Shown here piece after piece: positions 8,188 through 16,974 of a stretch of DNA of 64,000 bases (the first letter of the stretch is position 1; each line of letters begins with the position of its first letter). Location of the stretch: the NCBI RefSeq assembly GCF_042683565.1, contig NZ_JBHUJW010000012.1, positions 1 through 64,000 on the forward strand, written 5' to 3'. The position numbers and the translations under genes are program-made. Below the pieces are notes generated by a model. The model did no database searches. It was given only the letters and a program-made list of their open reading frames with translations, and was not told where the DNA came from. Source of the DNA: Brevibacillus sp042683565 (lineage in GTDB: Bacteria > Bacillota > Bacilli > Brevibacillales > Brevibacillaceae).

Positions 8188-8217
8188 TTGACTGTTCAGT
8201 TGGCCAGTTGGTATACT
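8188..8217 (+). promoter_or_regulatory. sigma-A promoter for the CNNM/CBS gene
   Basis: TTGACT (8188-8193) and TATACT (8212-8217) with an 18-base spacer. A leader of about 115 bases follows, which includes GGAGGTG...CCACC that could fold next to the start site. Confidence 0.65.
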
Positions 8218-8337
8218 ATCCAATAATACGGAAGCTGCGAATGTTTGCCTGCTTTCTATCGTACATTGGAATTACCATTCTCAATCAGACGGAGGTGAAA
8301 TCTCCACCTTTCGCACTGCGGGAGGATGGAGGTCTGC

Positions 8338-9702
8338 TTGGAGAGTCCGATAGGGGAGCTTGCGGTGAATCTGCTGCTTGTGCTGTTTTTGGTATTTCTG
8401 AACGGTTTCTTCGTCGCAGCAGAATTCTCGTTGGTTAAAGTCCGCCAAACCCGTTTGACCCAGCTCGTCAGCGAGGGCAACGTCAAGTCCGCCCGCCACG
8501 CGCAAAAGGTCACCCGGCAGCTGGACGCCTATCTGTCTGCCTGCCAGCTCGGCATTACGCTGGCATCGCTCGGGTTAGGCTGGGTTGGTGAGCCTGCAAT
8601 CGCCCGTTATGTCGAACCTGTACTGGCATTTGTTCACTTGCCTCTTTACCTGGTAAGTCCAATCTCGCTTGCCGTTGCCTTTGCAATCATTACCTTTCTG
8701 CATATCGTACTGGGAGAGCTGGCTCCGAAATCGCTTGCCATTCAAAAGGCCGAAGCGACTTCCCTGTGGACAGCCGGACCGCTGATATTTTTCTACCGGA
8801 TCAGCTACCCGTTGATCTGGCTGCTCAATGGCGCGGCCAATCTGTTCATCCGGCGGCTGGGCATCGAGCCTGCCTCTGAAAATGAGACGGCGCATACCGA
8901 GGAGGAAATTCGCCTGCTCGTCACCCAGAGCCACAAGAGCGGCCACATCGACCAGGATGAACTGGCGCTTGTCGATAATGTGTTTGATTTTTCCGAGCGA
9001 CTTGCCCGGGAAATCATGATTCCGCGCATTGACATGATCTGTCTGTACGACGACAACACGTTCGCGGAAAACCTGGAGATCATGCGCGCATCGCGCCACT
9101 CCCGCTTCCCCGTCGCGCACGAGGACAAAGACCGGCTGATCGGCTTCGTCCACACGTCCGATTTTTACCTGTCTGCGCTGACGACGGGCAAAGCGGAACT
9201 GAAAGATTTCCTGCGTCCGCTGCTGACCGTGCCGGAGTCTATGGAAATCAGCCATGTGCTGCGGCTGATGCAGAAGCGGCGCTCCCAGTTGGCCATCGTC
9301 ATCGACGAGTACGGCGGAACTGCCGGCCTGTTGACGATGGAAGACATTCTCGAAGAAATCGTCGGCGACATCAAGGATGAGTTTGACGACCATGAACGCC
9401 CCGAGATTGAAGAGAGCGCGAACAACGCGTTGTCCGTTTCCGGAAAAACGCTTTTGACAGAGCTGAACGACTACATTACGATTGAAATTGTATCCGATGA
9501 AGTCGACACGATCGCAGGATGGCTCTACAGCCAACTGAACGAAGAAGTCGGAAACGGGAAAGCCGTCATGTTCCAGGGCTACCTGTTTACCATCAGCGAG
9601 CTGGAAAATCACCGCATCACACGGGTGAGCATTACCTACGTGGGCGAAGAAGACCCGGCCTCCATCCCGGAAGACACGGTGCTGCTGCACGCGCCGTCCT
9701 GA
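8338..9702 (+). CDS. CNNM/CBS/CorC_HlyC membrane protein ('hemolysin family'), copy 1
   Basis: A 454-residue protein. The N-terminal CNNM (DUF21) domain has about four membrane segments (LLVLFLVFLNGFFVAAEFSLV at the start) and ends near residue 190. It is followed by two CBS domains (REIMIPRIDMICL onward; IDEYGGTAGLLTMEDILEEIVGDI) and a C-terminal CorC_HlyC transporter-associated domain. Family members are linked to magnesium or cobalt efflux rather than haemolysis. The start is uncertain. I choose TTG 8338, five bases after GGAGG; an ATG at 8326 abuts its site. A paralogue lies at 30195-31514. Confidence 0.88.
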   Translation: MESPIGELAVNLLLVLFLVFLNGFFVAAEFSLVKVRQTRLTQLVSEGNVKSARHAQKVTRQLDAYLSACQLGITLASLGLGWVGEPAIARYVEPVLAFVHLPLYLVSPISLAVAFAIITFLHIVLGELAPKSLAIQKAEATSLWTAGPLIFFYRISYPLIWLLNGAANLFIRRLGIEPASENETAHTEEEIRLLVTQSHKSGHIDQDELALVDNVFDFSERLAREIMIPRIDMICLYDDNTFAENLEIMRASRHSRFPVAHEDKDRLIGFVHTSDFYLSALTTGKAELKDFLRPLLTVPESMEISHVLRLMQKRRSQLAIVIDEYGGTAGLLTMEDILEEIVGDIKDEFDDHERPEIEESANNALSVSGKTLLTELNDYITIEIVSDEVDTIAGWLYSQLNEEVGNGKAVMFQGYLFTISELENHRITRVSITYVGEEDPASIPEDTVLLHAPS

Positions 9703-9722
9703 CCGGAACAACCAGGCGCTGG

Positions 9723-9760
9723 CAAGTGTCCCCTGAAGACAAGGGGACACTTCTTTTTCA
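9723..9760 (+). terminator. terminator after CNNM/CBS copy 1
   Basis: AAGTGTCCCCT pairs with AGGGGACACTT across a seven-base loop, followed by CTTTTT. Confidence 0.85.
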
Positions 9761-9787
9761 CCCTACCCATGAACCTGAGGTGTCCTG

Positions 9788-12136
9788 ATGATCCTTGCCT
9801 TATTCGACAACAAACCTATCGCGCTTTTGCCAGAGAACTATCATCGCATCCCCTTCTTCCGGATGGCCGCACAGCAAGACCGAATCCGCTGCGCTGCCTG
9901 TGCATCGCCGCTTCGCCTTGTCGCAGGCATTACCTTTGAACCATACTTCGTCCACGCACAGGAAGGGTCGTGTCCGGGCGTCCCCCTGGAGCAATCGCCT
10001 GCGGACTGGCTAAAGGCCACGGAAGAAACGGCTGCTGCGACCGCCTTGGCAGAAGAGGCGGACAAGCTCGAGGCTGCAGGCGAAGATGCCGAAGATGCGG
10101 TGATGATCGGTTCCTTTCGGCTGCCGAAAAAACGGGCGATTGGCAGTACGGTCACCGTCCCCCCGCCAGCCGTGAAGCCGCCCCACTTTCGCAAGCGGCT
10201 GACACCCAAAAAGACGATTCAGCATCTCGCGGAGCAAAAGTTCCATGAACCGCTGCACCCCGGCCAGCAGCGCGCGGTCCATACGACAGAGGGTCCCTTG
10301 CTCATCCTGGCTGGTGCCGGCAGCGGCAAGACGCGCGTCATGACAGCCCGCACCACCCACCTGATCCAGAACCTTGGCGTGGAGCCGAAGCGGATCATGG
10401 TCGTCACGTTTACGACCAAGGCGGCAGAGGAGATTCGTCAGCGCATCGCCCGGCAGCTTTTGCCCGGCCAGGCGCGGGAGCTGGTCGCCGGGACGTTCCA
10501 CAGCATTTTTTACCGGATGCTGCTGCACCATCAGCCGGGCCGCTGGGACCCACAACGCCTGCTGAAAAAGGAGTGGCAAAAATGGCGGCTCCTTCGGGAT
10601 ACAGGCGCCTTGCTCGGCCACGAAGACCTGCTTGCGCTCAAGGAAAACGAAGCGTTCGATGCTCTGGGTGTCGTCAGCCGCTGGAAAAACGAATACATTC
10701 TGCCCCACGAGGTCACGCTCCGGGAGCCTGCAAACGAAACGGAGCGTCTGGCCCAGCAGCTCTACCCGCTTTACGAGGAAGCGAAGAAAAAGCACAACTG
10801 GTTCGACTTCGACGACATGCTGATCGGCTGCTACGAGATGCTGCAGGAGGACACCCAGCTTCTGCGCCGCTACCAGGAGCGGATCGCCTACGTCATGATC
10901 GACGAGTTTCAGGACATTAACCGTATCCAGTACGAGACGGTCAAGCTGCTCGCCGCTCCCCGGAACAATCTGTGCGTCATCGGCGACGACGACCAGTCCA
11001 TCTACGGATTTCGCGGCAGCGACCCGCAGTACATACTGGGCTTCACCAAAGATTTTCCCGAAGCGAAGACGATCACGCTGGAGGTCAACTACCGCTCCCA
11101 CTCCGCCATCGTCAGCCTTGGCTATTCGCTGATCGTCCACAACCGCGAGCGCTGGGAAAAGGAATGCCGCTCTTTCCATCGGGAGGAGGGCGACACGTAC
11201 TTGTTCGAGCCGGAGGACGAGGAAGAGCAAGCCTCCCGCATCGTCGATGAAATCGTCCGCCGCCGCGAGCTAGGCATCAGCCTGGGCGAATGCGCCATCC
11301 TGTACCGCACGAACGAATCGGCGCGCCCCATTCTCGAGCGGTTAAGCGAAGCAGGCATACCGTTCCACTACACGCAGGAGGAAGATTCCTTCTACCAGCG
11401 GCAGACGGTGCGCTGGGTCTTGCACTATTTGCGTCTCGCCGTCAATCCGGACGACACGGACGCGTTAAAGGAAATTTTGCCTACGCTCTACATTTCCCAC
11501 GAGATGTGGAACACGCTGCGCAGTCAGGCCATTCTGGAGGACCTCCCCATTCTCCACGTCCTGCCCCGTCTGCCCCAGCTCAAGCCGTATCAGCGCAAGC
11601 ATCTGCAGGCTGTCGCCGACATTCTCTCCTCCTGCCGGGAATGCTCCCCTGCACAGGCGCTGGAGCTGATTTATGAGGACGGAAAACTTCGCGATTATTT
11701 GAAAAAGCGGGCGAAAAACCGGGAGGACGGCAAAGACCGCTGGGCGGACGAGCTGCAGCAAATACTCGCAGCGGCCAAACGGCATCCGACCGTCGCCGAT
11801 TTGCTCCGCCACTTCGAGCAGATGGCCACACGGGAAAAGGAGTGGCGCACGCAGCGGCCACTCCCGGAGGAAGCAGTACACGTATTGAGCATTCACCGGG
11901 CAAAAGGACTGGAGTACGACCACGTCTTTCTGCCGGATTTGGTCGAAGGCGCGCTGCCGCACGAATACACGCTGGACGAACTGCGCAAAGGCGGCAGCGC
12001 GGCGCTGGAGGAGGAACGCAGGCTGTTATACGTCGCGATTACCCGTGCCCGCCGCAGCCTGTGCATCGGCATCCCCCGCGAACGCTTCGGCCGAAAAACC
12101 AGGGTCTCCCGCTTCATCGCTGAAATGGGCAGGTAA
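9788..12136 (+). CDS. yjcD: UvrD/Rep family ATP-dependent DNA helicase (YjcD-like)
   Basis: A 782-residue superfamily 1A helicase. Walker A GAGSGKT is at 176-182, followed by motif Ia TFTTKAAEEIR, DEFQD (motif II), GDDDQSIYGFRG (motif III), VNYRSH (motif IV), VHVLSIHRAKGLEYDHVFLP (motif V) and EERRLLYVAITRAR (motif VI). The first 150 residues are extra: Cys35-x2-Cys38, His56 and Cys62 form a possible zinc site like that at the N-terminus of CoiA. The overall plan matches B. subtilis YjcD. It probably acts in DNA repair or replication restart. It lies between terminators and appears monocistronic. Confidence 0.88.
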   Translation: MILALFDNKPIALLPENYHRIPFFRMAAQQDRIRCAACASPLRLVAGITFEPYFVHAQEGSCPGVPLEQSPADWLKATEETAAATALAEEADKLEAAGEDAEDAVMIGSFRLPKKRAIGSTVTVPPPAVKPPHFRKRLTPKKTIQHLAEQKFHEPLHPGQQRAVHTTEGPLLILAGAGSGKTRVMTARTTHLIQNLGVEPKRIMVVTFTTKAAEEIRQRIARQLLPGQARELVAGTFHSIFYRMLLHHQPGRWDPQRLLKKEWQKWRLLRDTGALLGHEDLLALKENEAFDALGVVSRWKNEYILPHEVTLREPANETERLAQQLYPLYEEAKKKHNWFDFDDMLIGCYEMLQEDTQLLRRYQERIAYVMIDEFQDINRIQYETVKLLAAPRNNLCVIGDDDQSIYGFRGSDPQYILGFTKDFPEAKTITLEVNYRSHSAIVSLGYSLIVHNRERWEKECRSFHREEGDTYLFEPEDEEEQASRIVDEIVRRRELGISLGECAILYRTNESARPILERLSEAGIPFHYTQEEDSFYQRQTVRWVLHYLRLAVNPDDTDALKEILPTLYISHEMWNTLRSQAILEDLPILHVLPRLPQLKPYQRKHLQAVADILSSCRECSPAQALELIYEDGKLRDYLKKRAKNREDGKDRWADELQQILAAAKRHPTVADLLRHFEQMATREKEWRTQRPLPEEAVHVLSIHRAKGLEYDHVFLPDLVEGALPHEYTLDELRKGGSAALEEERRLLYVAITRARRSLCIGIPRERFGRKTRVSRFIAEMGR

Positions 12137-12207
12137 ATATTGAAAGCCGCCTCCCATGTAAAGCAAAAATTCTTCCATATTCGTAATCAACGGAAACATT
12201 GCAAAGG

Positions 12208-12251
12208 CTCCCTTCCTCGCATCTACGTAGAGTGTGCGCAGGAAGGGAGCC
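12208..12251 (-). terminator. terminator after fabI
   Basis: GGCTCCCTTCCT pairs with AGGAAGGGAGCC around a 20-base loop. The minus strand then reads CCTTTGC, a weak T run. Confidence 0.65.
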
Positions 12252-12271
12252 TGATATGCATTTGCGCAAGA

Positions 12272-13045
12272 TCAGCCGCCCATGATGTTGTAGCCGGCAT
12301 CGACATGCAAAATTTCACCCGTAATGCCGCGGGACAGATGGCTGAACAGGAAAAGGGCCGTATCGCCTACCTCGGATTGGTCGATCGTCCTGCGCAGCGG
12401 CGCCTTTTCTTCGATTTCCTTGAGGACCGAGTTGAAATTGCGGATGCCCTTGGCGGCAAGCGTGCGGATCGGCCCTGCGGAAATGGCGTTGACGCGAATG
12501 TTTTCTTTGCCGAGGTCGTTTGCCAGGTAGCGGACGGAAGCGTCCAGAGCGGCCTTGGCTACCCCCATGACATTGTAATTCGGGACGGCTCGCTCGCCGC
12601 CCAAATACGTCAGCGTGACGATGCTGCCACCCTCTGTCATCAAGGGACGGGCGGCGCGTGCCACTGCCACCAGCGAGTAGGCGCTGATATCTTGCGCCAG
12701 CGCGTAGCCTTCCCGGGACGTATTGACGTACTCCCCTTCCAGCTCCTCCGTCTTGGCGAAAGCGATGCAATGCGCGAGCCCGTGAATGACGCCGACTTTT
12801 TCCCGGATGACGGCGAATGCCGCTTCGACTTCCTCGTCGCGTGTGACGTCACAATTGACCAACAGCGATTCCTTGCCCAGCTTGGCTGACAGCTCGGCCA
12901 CATTTTCGCGCAGGCGCTCTCCCTGATAGGTAAAGATCAGGTTTGCCCCCGCCTTGTGCAGAGATTGGGCGATTCCCCACGCGATGCTGCGGTGGTTCGC
13001 CACCCCCATGATGACGATGTTTTTCCCCTCTAGCAACGTATTCAT
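12272..13045 (-). CDS. fabI: enoyl-[acyl-carrier-protein] reductase (NADH) FabI
   Basis: A 257-residue short-chain dehydrogenase-type enoyl-ACP reductase, which performs the last step of each fatty-acid elongation cycle. Evidence is the start MNTLLEGKNIVIMGVANHRS (FabI-specific nucleotide-binding loop), CDVTRDEEVEA, the Tyr-x6-Lys motif in YNVMGVAKAALDAS, AISAGPIRTLAAKGI and the C-terminal HVDAGYNIMGG. The ATG at 13045 has AAGGGGG about 12 bases upstream and fits the family start. I found no clear FapR box in the 90 bases upstream. Very confident. Confidence 0.96.
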   Translation of the reverse strand: MNTLLEGKNIVIMGVANHRSIAWGIAQSLHKAGANLIFTYQGERLRENVAELSAKLGKESLLVNCDVTRDEEVEAAFAVIREKVGVIHGLAHCIAFAKTEELEGEYVNTSREGYALAQDISAYSLVAVARAARPLMTEGGSIVTLTYLGGERAVPNYNVMGVAKAALDASVRYLANDLGKENIRVNAISAGPIRTLAAKGIRNFNSVLKEIEEKAPLRRTIDQSEVGDTALFLFSHLSRGITGEILHVDAGYNIMGG

Positions 13046-13137
13046 AGACGCATCTGCCCCCTTCCAACATATTCCACAATTATAACCGATCCTGTCCAAA
13101 GTGACGAGGGTTGGAAGGGGGGATTTGTGTCCTTTTT

Positions 13138-13293
13138 TTATTCGCCGCCAGTGGAATCTGTCGAAACTTTCGGCTGCTGGGTCAAGCTCCACCACGGCTC
13201 CTCTAACGGGTTGAGCGATGTCCCGCTTTCCGGGAATTCAGGCTGCAGGTTCAGGGATGCTTCTGTCATTGCCAGCTCTTGTGTGCGATCCAT
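13138..13293 (-). CDS. small hypothetical protein, 51 aa
   Basis: The frame begins MDRTQELAMTEASLNLQPEF and ends STDSTGGE. It is acidic and hydrophilic with no membrane segment. AAAGGAG lies nine bases upstream of the ATG. It sits downstream of the ZIP transporter gene with a 75-base gap and could be its operon partner. No family recognised. Confidence 0.5.
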   Translation of the reverse strand: MDRTQELAMTEASLNLQPEFPESGTSLNPLEEPWWSLTQQPKVSTDSTGGE

Positions 13294-13367
13294 GCCTTCA
13301 CGCTCCTTTCCTCGCCAGTCCTGTGCTGTGCGGATTCTTTCCTTAGACTGGCAAAAGACAGAGCCGC

Positions 13368-14090
13368 TTATGCATGCGTATGGTTCCCGCTCAAAAACGC
13401 AGCCAGGACCATGTAAGCGAGAATCGCCCCGAAAAAGTAGACGCCGAGCTGCGCCCTGCGCGCATGCTGGATGTACGGGACGAGATGGCTCGCCGAGACG
13501 TATAAAAAGATGCCGGTCGTGATCGCCAGCATCACGGGTGACCATTCTGGCGGAAACAGGCTTTCGGCTGCTCCCATGCTGCACGCGCCCGCTACCGTGG
13601 CGATTCCCAGAGAGGTAGCTCCCCACAACGCCTTGCGCCGGGAACGCGTCGCAGCGAGCAGCAAGGAGGCGACGGTCACGCCGTCCGGAATTTTGTGCAG
13701 CAGCATCGCCAGCAAGACCGATACCCCGACTTCCGCATCCATGCGCAGGCTCGCCATCAGCGACACGCCCTCTACAAAAGCATGCATCACAAACCCGGTC
13801 AATACGCCGATGACACCTGTCGAGCCGAGCTCTCCCCCTGCTTTGCCCGCCATTTCGAGGGCAAACAGCACAGTGAAGCCGACCAGGACAAAGGGCATCA
13901 TCCGGTGATTGTCCCCCGCGAGCACGTGCGGCAGCAGATCGAGCAGCGTAATGGCGAGGAGCAGCCCAGCCCCTGCGCTGATCATGGCCAGCAGCGCCTC
14001 CTCCGACCAGGCGCGCAGACAGAGCAGGAGCCCGCCGATACTGCTGGCCGCAGCGGCAGACAACATGACAATCCAGAAAAACAGTGGCAA
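13368..14090 (-). CDS. ZIP family metal transporter
   Basis: A 240-residue membrane protein with about eight transmembrane segments. ZIP metal-site motifs are present: His103-x3-Glu107 in FVMHAFVEGVSLM (TM4) and His132-x3-Asp136 in LLHKIPDGVTVAS (TM5). It probably moves zinc, iron or manganese into the cytoplasm. The start is taken as TTG 14090, seven bases after GGAGGGGAGGG; the open frame continues 117 bases further without a site. The His-rich cytosolic loop found in many ZIPs is short here. Confidence 0.88.
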   Translation of the reverse strand: MPLFFWIVMLSAAAASSIGGLLLCLRAWSEEALLAMISAGAGLLLAITLLDLLPHVLAGDNHRMMPFVLVGFTVLFALEMAGKAGGELGSTGVIGVLTGFVMHAFVEGVSLMASLRMDAEVGVSVLLAMLLHKIPDGVTVASLLLAATRSRRKALWGATSLGIATVAGACSMGAAESLFPPEWSPVMLAITTGIFLYVSASHLVPYIQHARRAQLGVYFFGAILAYMVLAAFLSGNHTHA

Positions 14091-14274
14091 CGGGAGACCC
14101 TCCCCTCCGCAAGACGGATAAGCATGGCATCTCTCCCATTGTACGCGCCTGTCCCGGTCATTATGAGCTGTCGGCAACAATCTGACAAAATATGCATGAC
14201 TGTCCAAAACAGACGAAATCTCGCTAGTTTTTAGAACCTTTGTCGATTCTCTCTTTCCCGGAAAAAAGTGGTGC

Positions 14275-14280
14275 TATAAT
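14275..14280 (+). promoter_or_regulatory. extended -10 element for the MerR-like gene
   Basis: TATAAT preceded by TGC (extended -10), 44 bases before the start codon. The -35 region is poor. Confidence 0.5.
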
Positions 14281-14323
14281 GAGTCCACCGGAATATCGAG
14301 AGGGAAAAAAGGAGTGATTCCTG

Positions 14324-14941
14324 ATGAATGTACAAGTATGGATGGCTTCAAAAGAGGTGGCTGACCGCCTGGACGTGCACGTCCGCACCCTGCGAAACTG
14401 GCTGGACTTGTTCGTACCCGCTCACGAGCGGCTGAAAAATCCGCAGGGTCACTATTTGATCAGCGAAAACGGTTTTGCTCTCCTGAAAGAAGTAAAGCAG
14501 AGAAAAGACAGCGGAAACAACTCCTTGCGCGAAATTCAGCGCCAACTCGTCGATGAAGGGAAAATTCCGGCAGAAATGTTGTTGGCCGAGGAGCTCGCTG
14601 GCGCCGAAGAAACGGCCATCGCCCTTCCCGCGGCCGGCAAACTCGACACAGCCCTGCAGGAAATGGAAAAAAACGTACAAGAAACGCTGATCCAGTTCCA
14701 GAAAGAGCTGACGCAATTGACCTCGCTCAATTCCATGCAAACGACCATTTTGCAAAAGATTACCGATATTGAAGAAATGCAGGAGTCTTTGCGCCTGGAA
14801 ATACGCCGCGTCACCTTTGAAATGGACCTGATGCAGCAGCGCCTGACGCGACGCAAGGAACGTTATGCCCGCCACGAGCCGCGCTGGTCGCTGAATCCGT
14901 TTCGCTGGTTTACCCGGTCCGATCGGGCGGCCGAGCAATAA
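14324..14941 (+). CDS. MerR-like DNA-binding protein with coiled coil
   Basis: A 205-residue protein. Residues 5-70 form a MerR-type winged helix (MASKEVADRLDVHVRTLRNW, then YLISENGFALLKEVKQRK). Residues 105-180 are a long coiled coil, and the C-terminus is basic (WSLNPFRWFTR). The layout of an N-terminal MerR helix-turn-helix plus coiled coil recalls RacA-type chromosome-anchoring proteins, but identity with RacA is not shown. AAAAGGAG lies nine bases before the ATG. It is probably monocistronic, since a new promoter precedes the next gene. Confidence 0.7.
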   Translation: MNVQVWMASKEVADRLDVHVRTLRNWLDLFVPAHERLKNPQGHYLISENGFALLKEVKQRKDSGNNSLREIQRQLVDEGKIPAEMLLAEELAGAEETAIALPAAGKLDTALQEMEKNVQETLIQFQKELTQLTSLNSMQTTILQKITDIEEMQESLRLEIRRVTFEMDLMQQRLTRRKERYARHEPRWSLNPFRWFTRSDRAAEQ

Positions 14942-14976
14942 CGAACAAATGAGTAGTCACTCTCCTTTTCGTGTGC

Positions 14977-14982
14977 TATAGT
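14977..14982 (+). promoter_or_regulatory. extended -10 element for the HD-GYP gene
   Basis: TGC followed by TATAGT, about 85 bases upstream of the GTG start. No good -35. Confidence 0.4.
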
Positions 14983-15065
14983 GAAAATGTATAAGCGAAA
15001 GCGCATATTTACCTAATTTTTCCTACTATTCACAATTCAACTAGAAAAGGACTGGGACCGTCATT

Positions 15066-16154
15066 GTGAAAAAATTGCACATTTCCTCGGTTAAACCAGG
15101 CGATGTAGTAGCAAAGAGCGTTTTCCTCGAAAACGGGAACGTACTGCTCGGACACGGAGTCGAACTGACAGCCCGCTACATTGATCGGCTTGTTACATTG
15201 GGCATTGATACGCTTTACATAAAAGACAAACATACCGAAGACATCATTCCGGAAGAAGCGATACGCGATGAAACCCGCAAGGAAGCCGTCGAGGCTGTCT
15301 ACAAAACCATGACGACCTTGATGGATCAGCCGCAGATCAAGCGCCGCACATCCCTGCCCGACTTTGGGAACACCTTTCAAAAGGTGTTTCGGGAGATCAT
15401 CACGGATTTGAGCGGGCGCCCGGACATCCTCGTCAATCTCTCCCATCTCCACGTGCTGGACGGCTATTTTTTTCACCATGCCGTGAATGTGGCGGTGCTG
15501 GCGGGAGTGATTGGGCTTGCGAAGGGTTACAACCAGCAGCAATTGATGGATTTGGGCATTGGCGCGCTTTTATTCGATATCGGCATGACGCAGGTTCCCC
15601 AAGAGCTGTGGAGCAAAAAGATGGAGCTGAACGCAGAGGAGCGAAAGCGGTTGCGCTACCACACGGAGGACGGCTTCAACATCCTGCGCAGCCAGCACAA
15701 TATATCGCTCGTCTCCGCCCACTGCGCCCTGCAGCATCATGAACGCTACGACGGCTCCGGTTATCCCAGACAGCTGGAGGGCCAGCAGATCCACGAATAC
15801 GCGCGGATCGTCGCGATCGCCGACTTCTACGATGCCCTGACCTCTCCTCGACCTTTCCGCAACAGCTACACGCCGAGCGAAGCGACGGAATTTTTGTTTG
15901 CGGCCGGTAATTCCTATTTCGACATGGATTTGCTACGGCTGTTTTTGCAGCATGTTGCGATCCACCCCATTGCCTCCACCGTCCAGCTCAACACAGGACA
16001 TGTCGGGGTCGTATCCCATGTCAATCCGCTGGCAGTCAACCGGCCGACGATACGAATCCTGCAAGAACCCGATGGCTCCCCCGTCGCCTGTCCTTATGAA
16101 ATCAACCTGTGCGACAAAGAGTGGATGAGTGTGACCATCGTCAAAACGCTGTAA
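15066..16154 (+). CDS. HD-GYP domain protein with altered HD motif
   Basis: A 362-residue protein. Residues 1-100 form the N-terminal domain common in firmicute HD-GYP proteins, 130-260 the HD-GYP core, and the rest a C-terminal extension. The GYP signature (HHERYDGSGYP, 224-234) and AIADFYDALTS are intact. The catalytic HDIGK is replaced by FDIGM (Phe170-Asp171), so a metal ligand is lost. HD-GYP enzymes hydrolyse cyclic-di-GMP; this one may bind without hydrolysing it. The GTG start at 15066 follows AAAGGACTGGG. It lies alone between the MerR-like gene and terC. Confidence 0.85.
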   Translation: MKKLHISSVKPGDVVAKSVFLENGNVLLGHGVELTARYIDRLVTLGIDTLYIKDKHTEDIIPEEAIRDETRKEAVEAVYKTMTTLMDQPQIKRRTSLPDFGNTFQKVFREIITDLSGRPDILVNLSHLHVLDGYFFHHAVNVAVLAGVIGLAKGYNQQQLMDLGIGALLFDIGMTQVPQELWSKKMELNAEERKRLRYHTEDGFNILRSQHNISLVSAHCALQHHERYDGSGYPRQLEGQQIHEYARIVAIADFYDALTSPRPFRNSYTPSEATEFLFAAGNSYFDMDLLRLFLQHVAIHPIASTVQLNTGHVGVVSHVNPLAVNRPTIRILQEPDGSPVACPYEINLCDKEWMSVTIVKTL

Positions 16155-16204
16155 AGAAAAGCCGGGACGACAATCCGCTCGTCAGCTTTTGCTGATTACC
16201 CGGC
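16152..16204 (-). terminator. terminator after terC-like gene
   Basis: GCCGGG and CCCGGC enclose an inner TCAGC-AAAA-GCTGA hairpin. The minus strand continues TTTTCTTT. Confidence 0.6.
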
Positions 16205-16870
16205 ATGGGCTTGTCCGCTGCGGCTTCGCTGCCAGTAGCCGAGCGCAAGCACTGCGGTCACAATGGCAATTTTTACAAAAACATCCATTCCTCGCCACCG
16301 AGACAGCCAGTCGGCGATCACCTCTTCGTTCGTAATCATGTTGGCCGCAGCCCAGGCGAGCACGGCCGAGCCCAAATAGACGAGCCACACAAACCGCTCC
16401 ATGGCTTTGAGGATGAGCTGGCTGCCAAACACCATCAGCGGGACACTGATGATCAGGCCAAGGACGATCAGGATGATGCTGCCATTCGCGGCACCGGCGA
16501 TGGCCAAAACGTTGTCCAGCCCCATCATCACATCCGCTACGACAATCGTTTTGACTGCCTGCACCATGTCCTCGCTCGACTCGATCTGATTCTCCCCGCC
16601 TTCCTCACGCAGCAGATTGTAGCTGATCCACAGCAAAATGACCCCGCCGACCAGGTAGAGGTAGGGGATTTTCAGCAGGTAGACCGCAAGAACGGTTGCA
16701 ATGACGCGGACGATGACAGCCAGAAAGGTTCCCCACAGGATCGCCTGCTTGCGCTTCGCCTGTGCGAGCTTGCGGCACGCGATCGCGATTACGACCGCAT
16801 TGTCTCCGCTCAGGACAATATTAATGGTAATAATGATCAGCAAGGTCGAAAAAAAGGCCGAATCAAACAA
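16196..16870 (-). CDS. TerC family integral membrane protein (YjbE-like)
   Basis: A 224-residue membrane protein with about seven transmembrane segments. TerC signatures are INIVLSGDNAVVIAIACR near residue 15 and VVADVMMGLDNVLAIAGAANG near residue 110; the acidic residues in these segments are thought to bind the metal. B. subtilis homologues take part in manganese export. The start is a TTG at 16870, seven bases after GGAGGG. I looked for a yybP-ykoY manganese riboswitch upstream and did not see one. Confidence 0.88.
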   Translation of the reverse strand: MFDSAFFSTLLIIITINIVLSGDNAVVIAIACRKLAQAKRKQAILWGTFLAVIVRVIATVLAVYLLKIPYLYLVGGVILLWISYNLLREEGGENQIESSEDMVQAVKTIVVADVMMGLDNVLAIAGAANGSIILIVLGLIISVPLMVFGSQLILKAMERFVWLVYLGSAVLAWAAANMITNEEVIADWLSRWRGMDVFVKIAIVTAVLALGYWQRSRSGQAHAG

Positions 16871-16974
16871 TGAAGTTCCCTCCTATTCCATCAAAAACGG
16901 ACCCATTCACTCCCTGCCCGGGGTTGTTGTCACTCCGGGAATTCAGTATGATGGTAAGGAGGAGGGTTGTCGAA

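Noticed and set aside
8218..8337. A riboswitch (M-box or similar) ahead of CNNM/CBS copy 1
   Set aside because: The leader is only about 115 bases and has only a small hairpin. No known aptamer core was recognised.
13138..14139. A 333-codon minus-strand frame across the ZIP gene
   Set aside because: It is out of frame with the ZIP transporter, which has clear motifs. Only its last 51 codons make a plausible separate gene.
16871..16974. A yybP-ykoY manganese riboswitch ahead of the TerC gene
   Set aside because: The gap is too short and lacks the conserved core.
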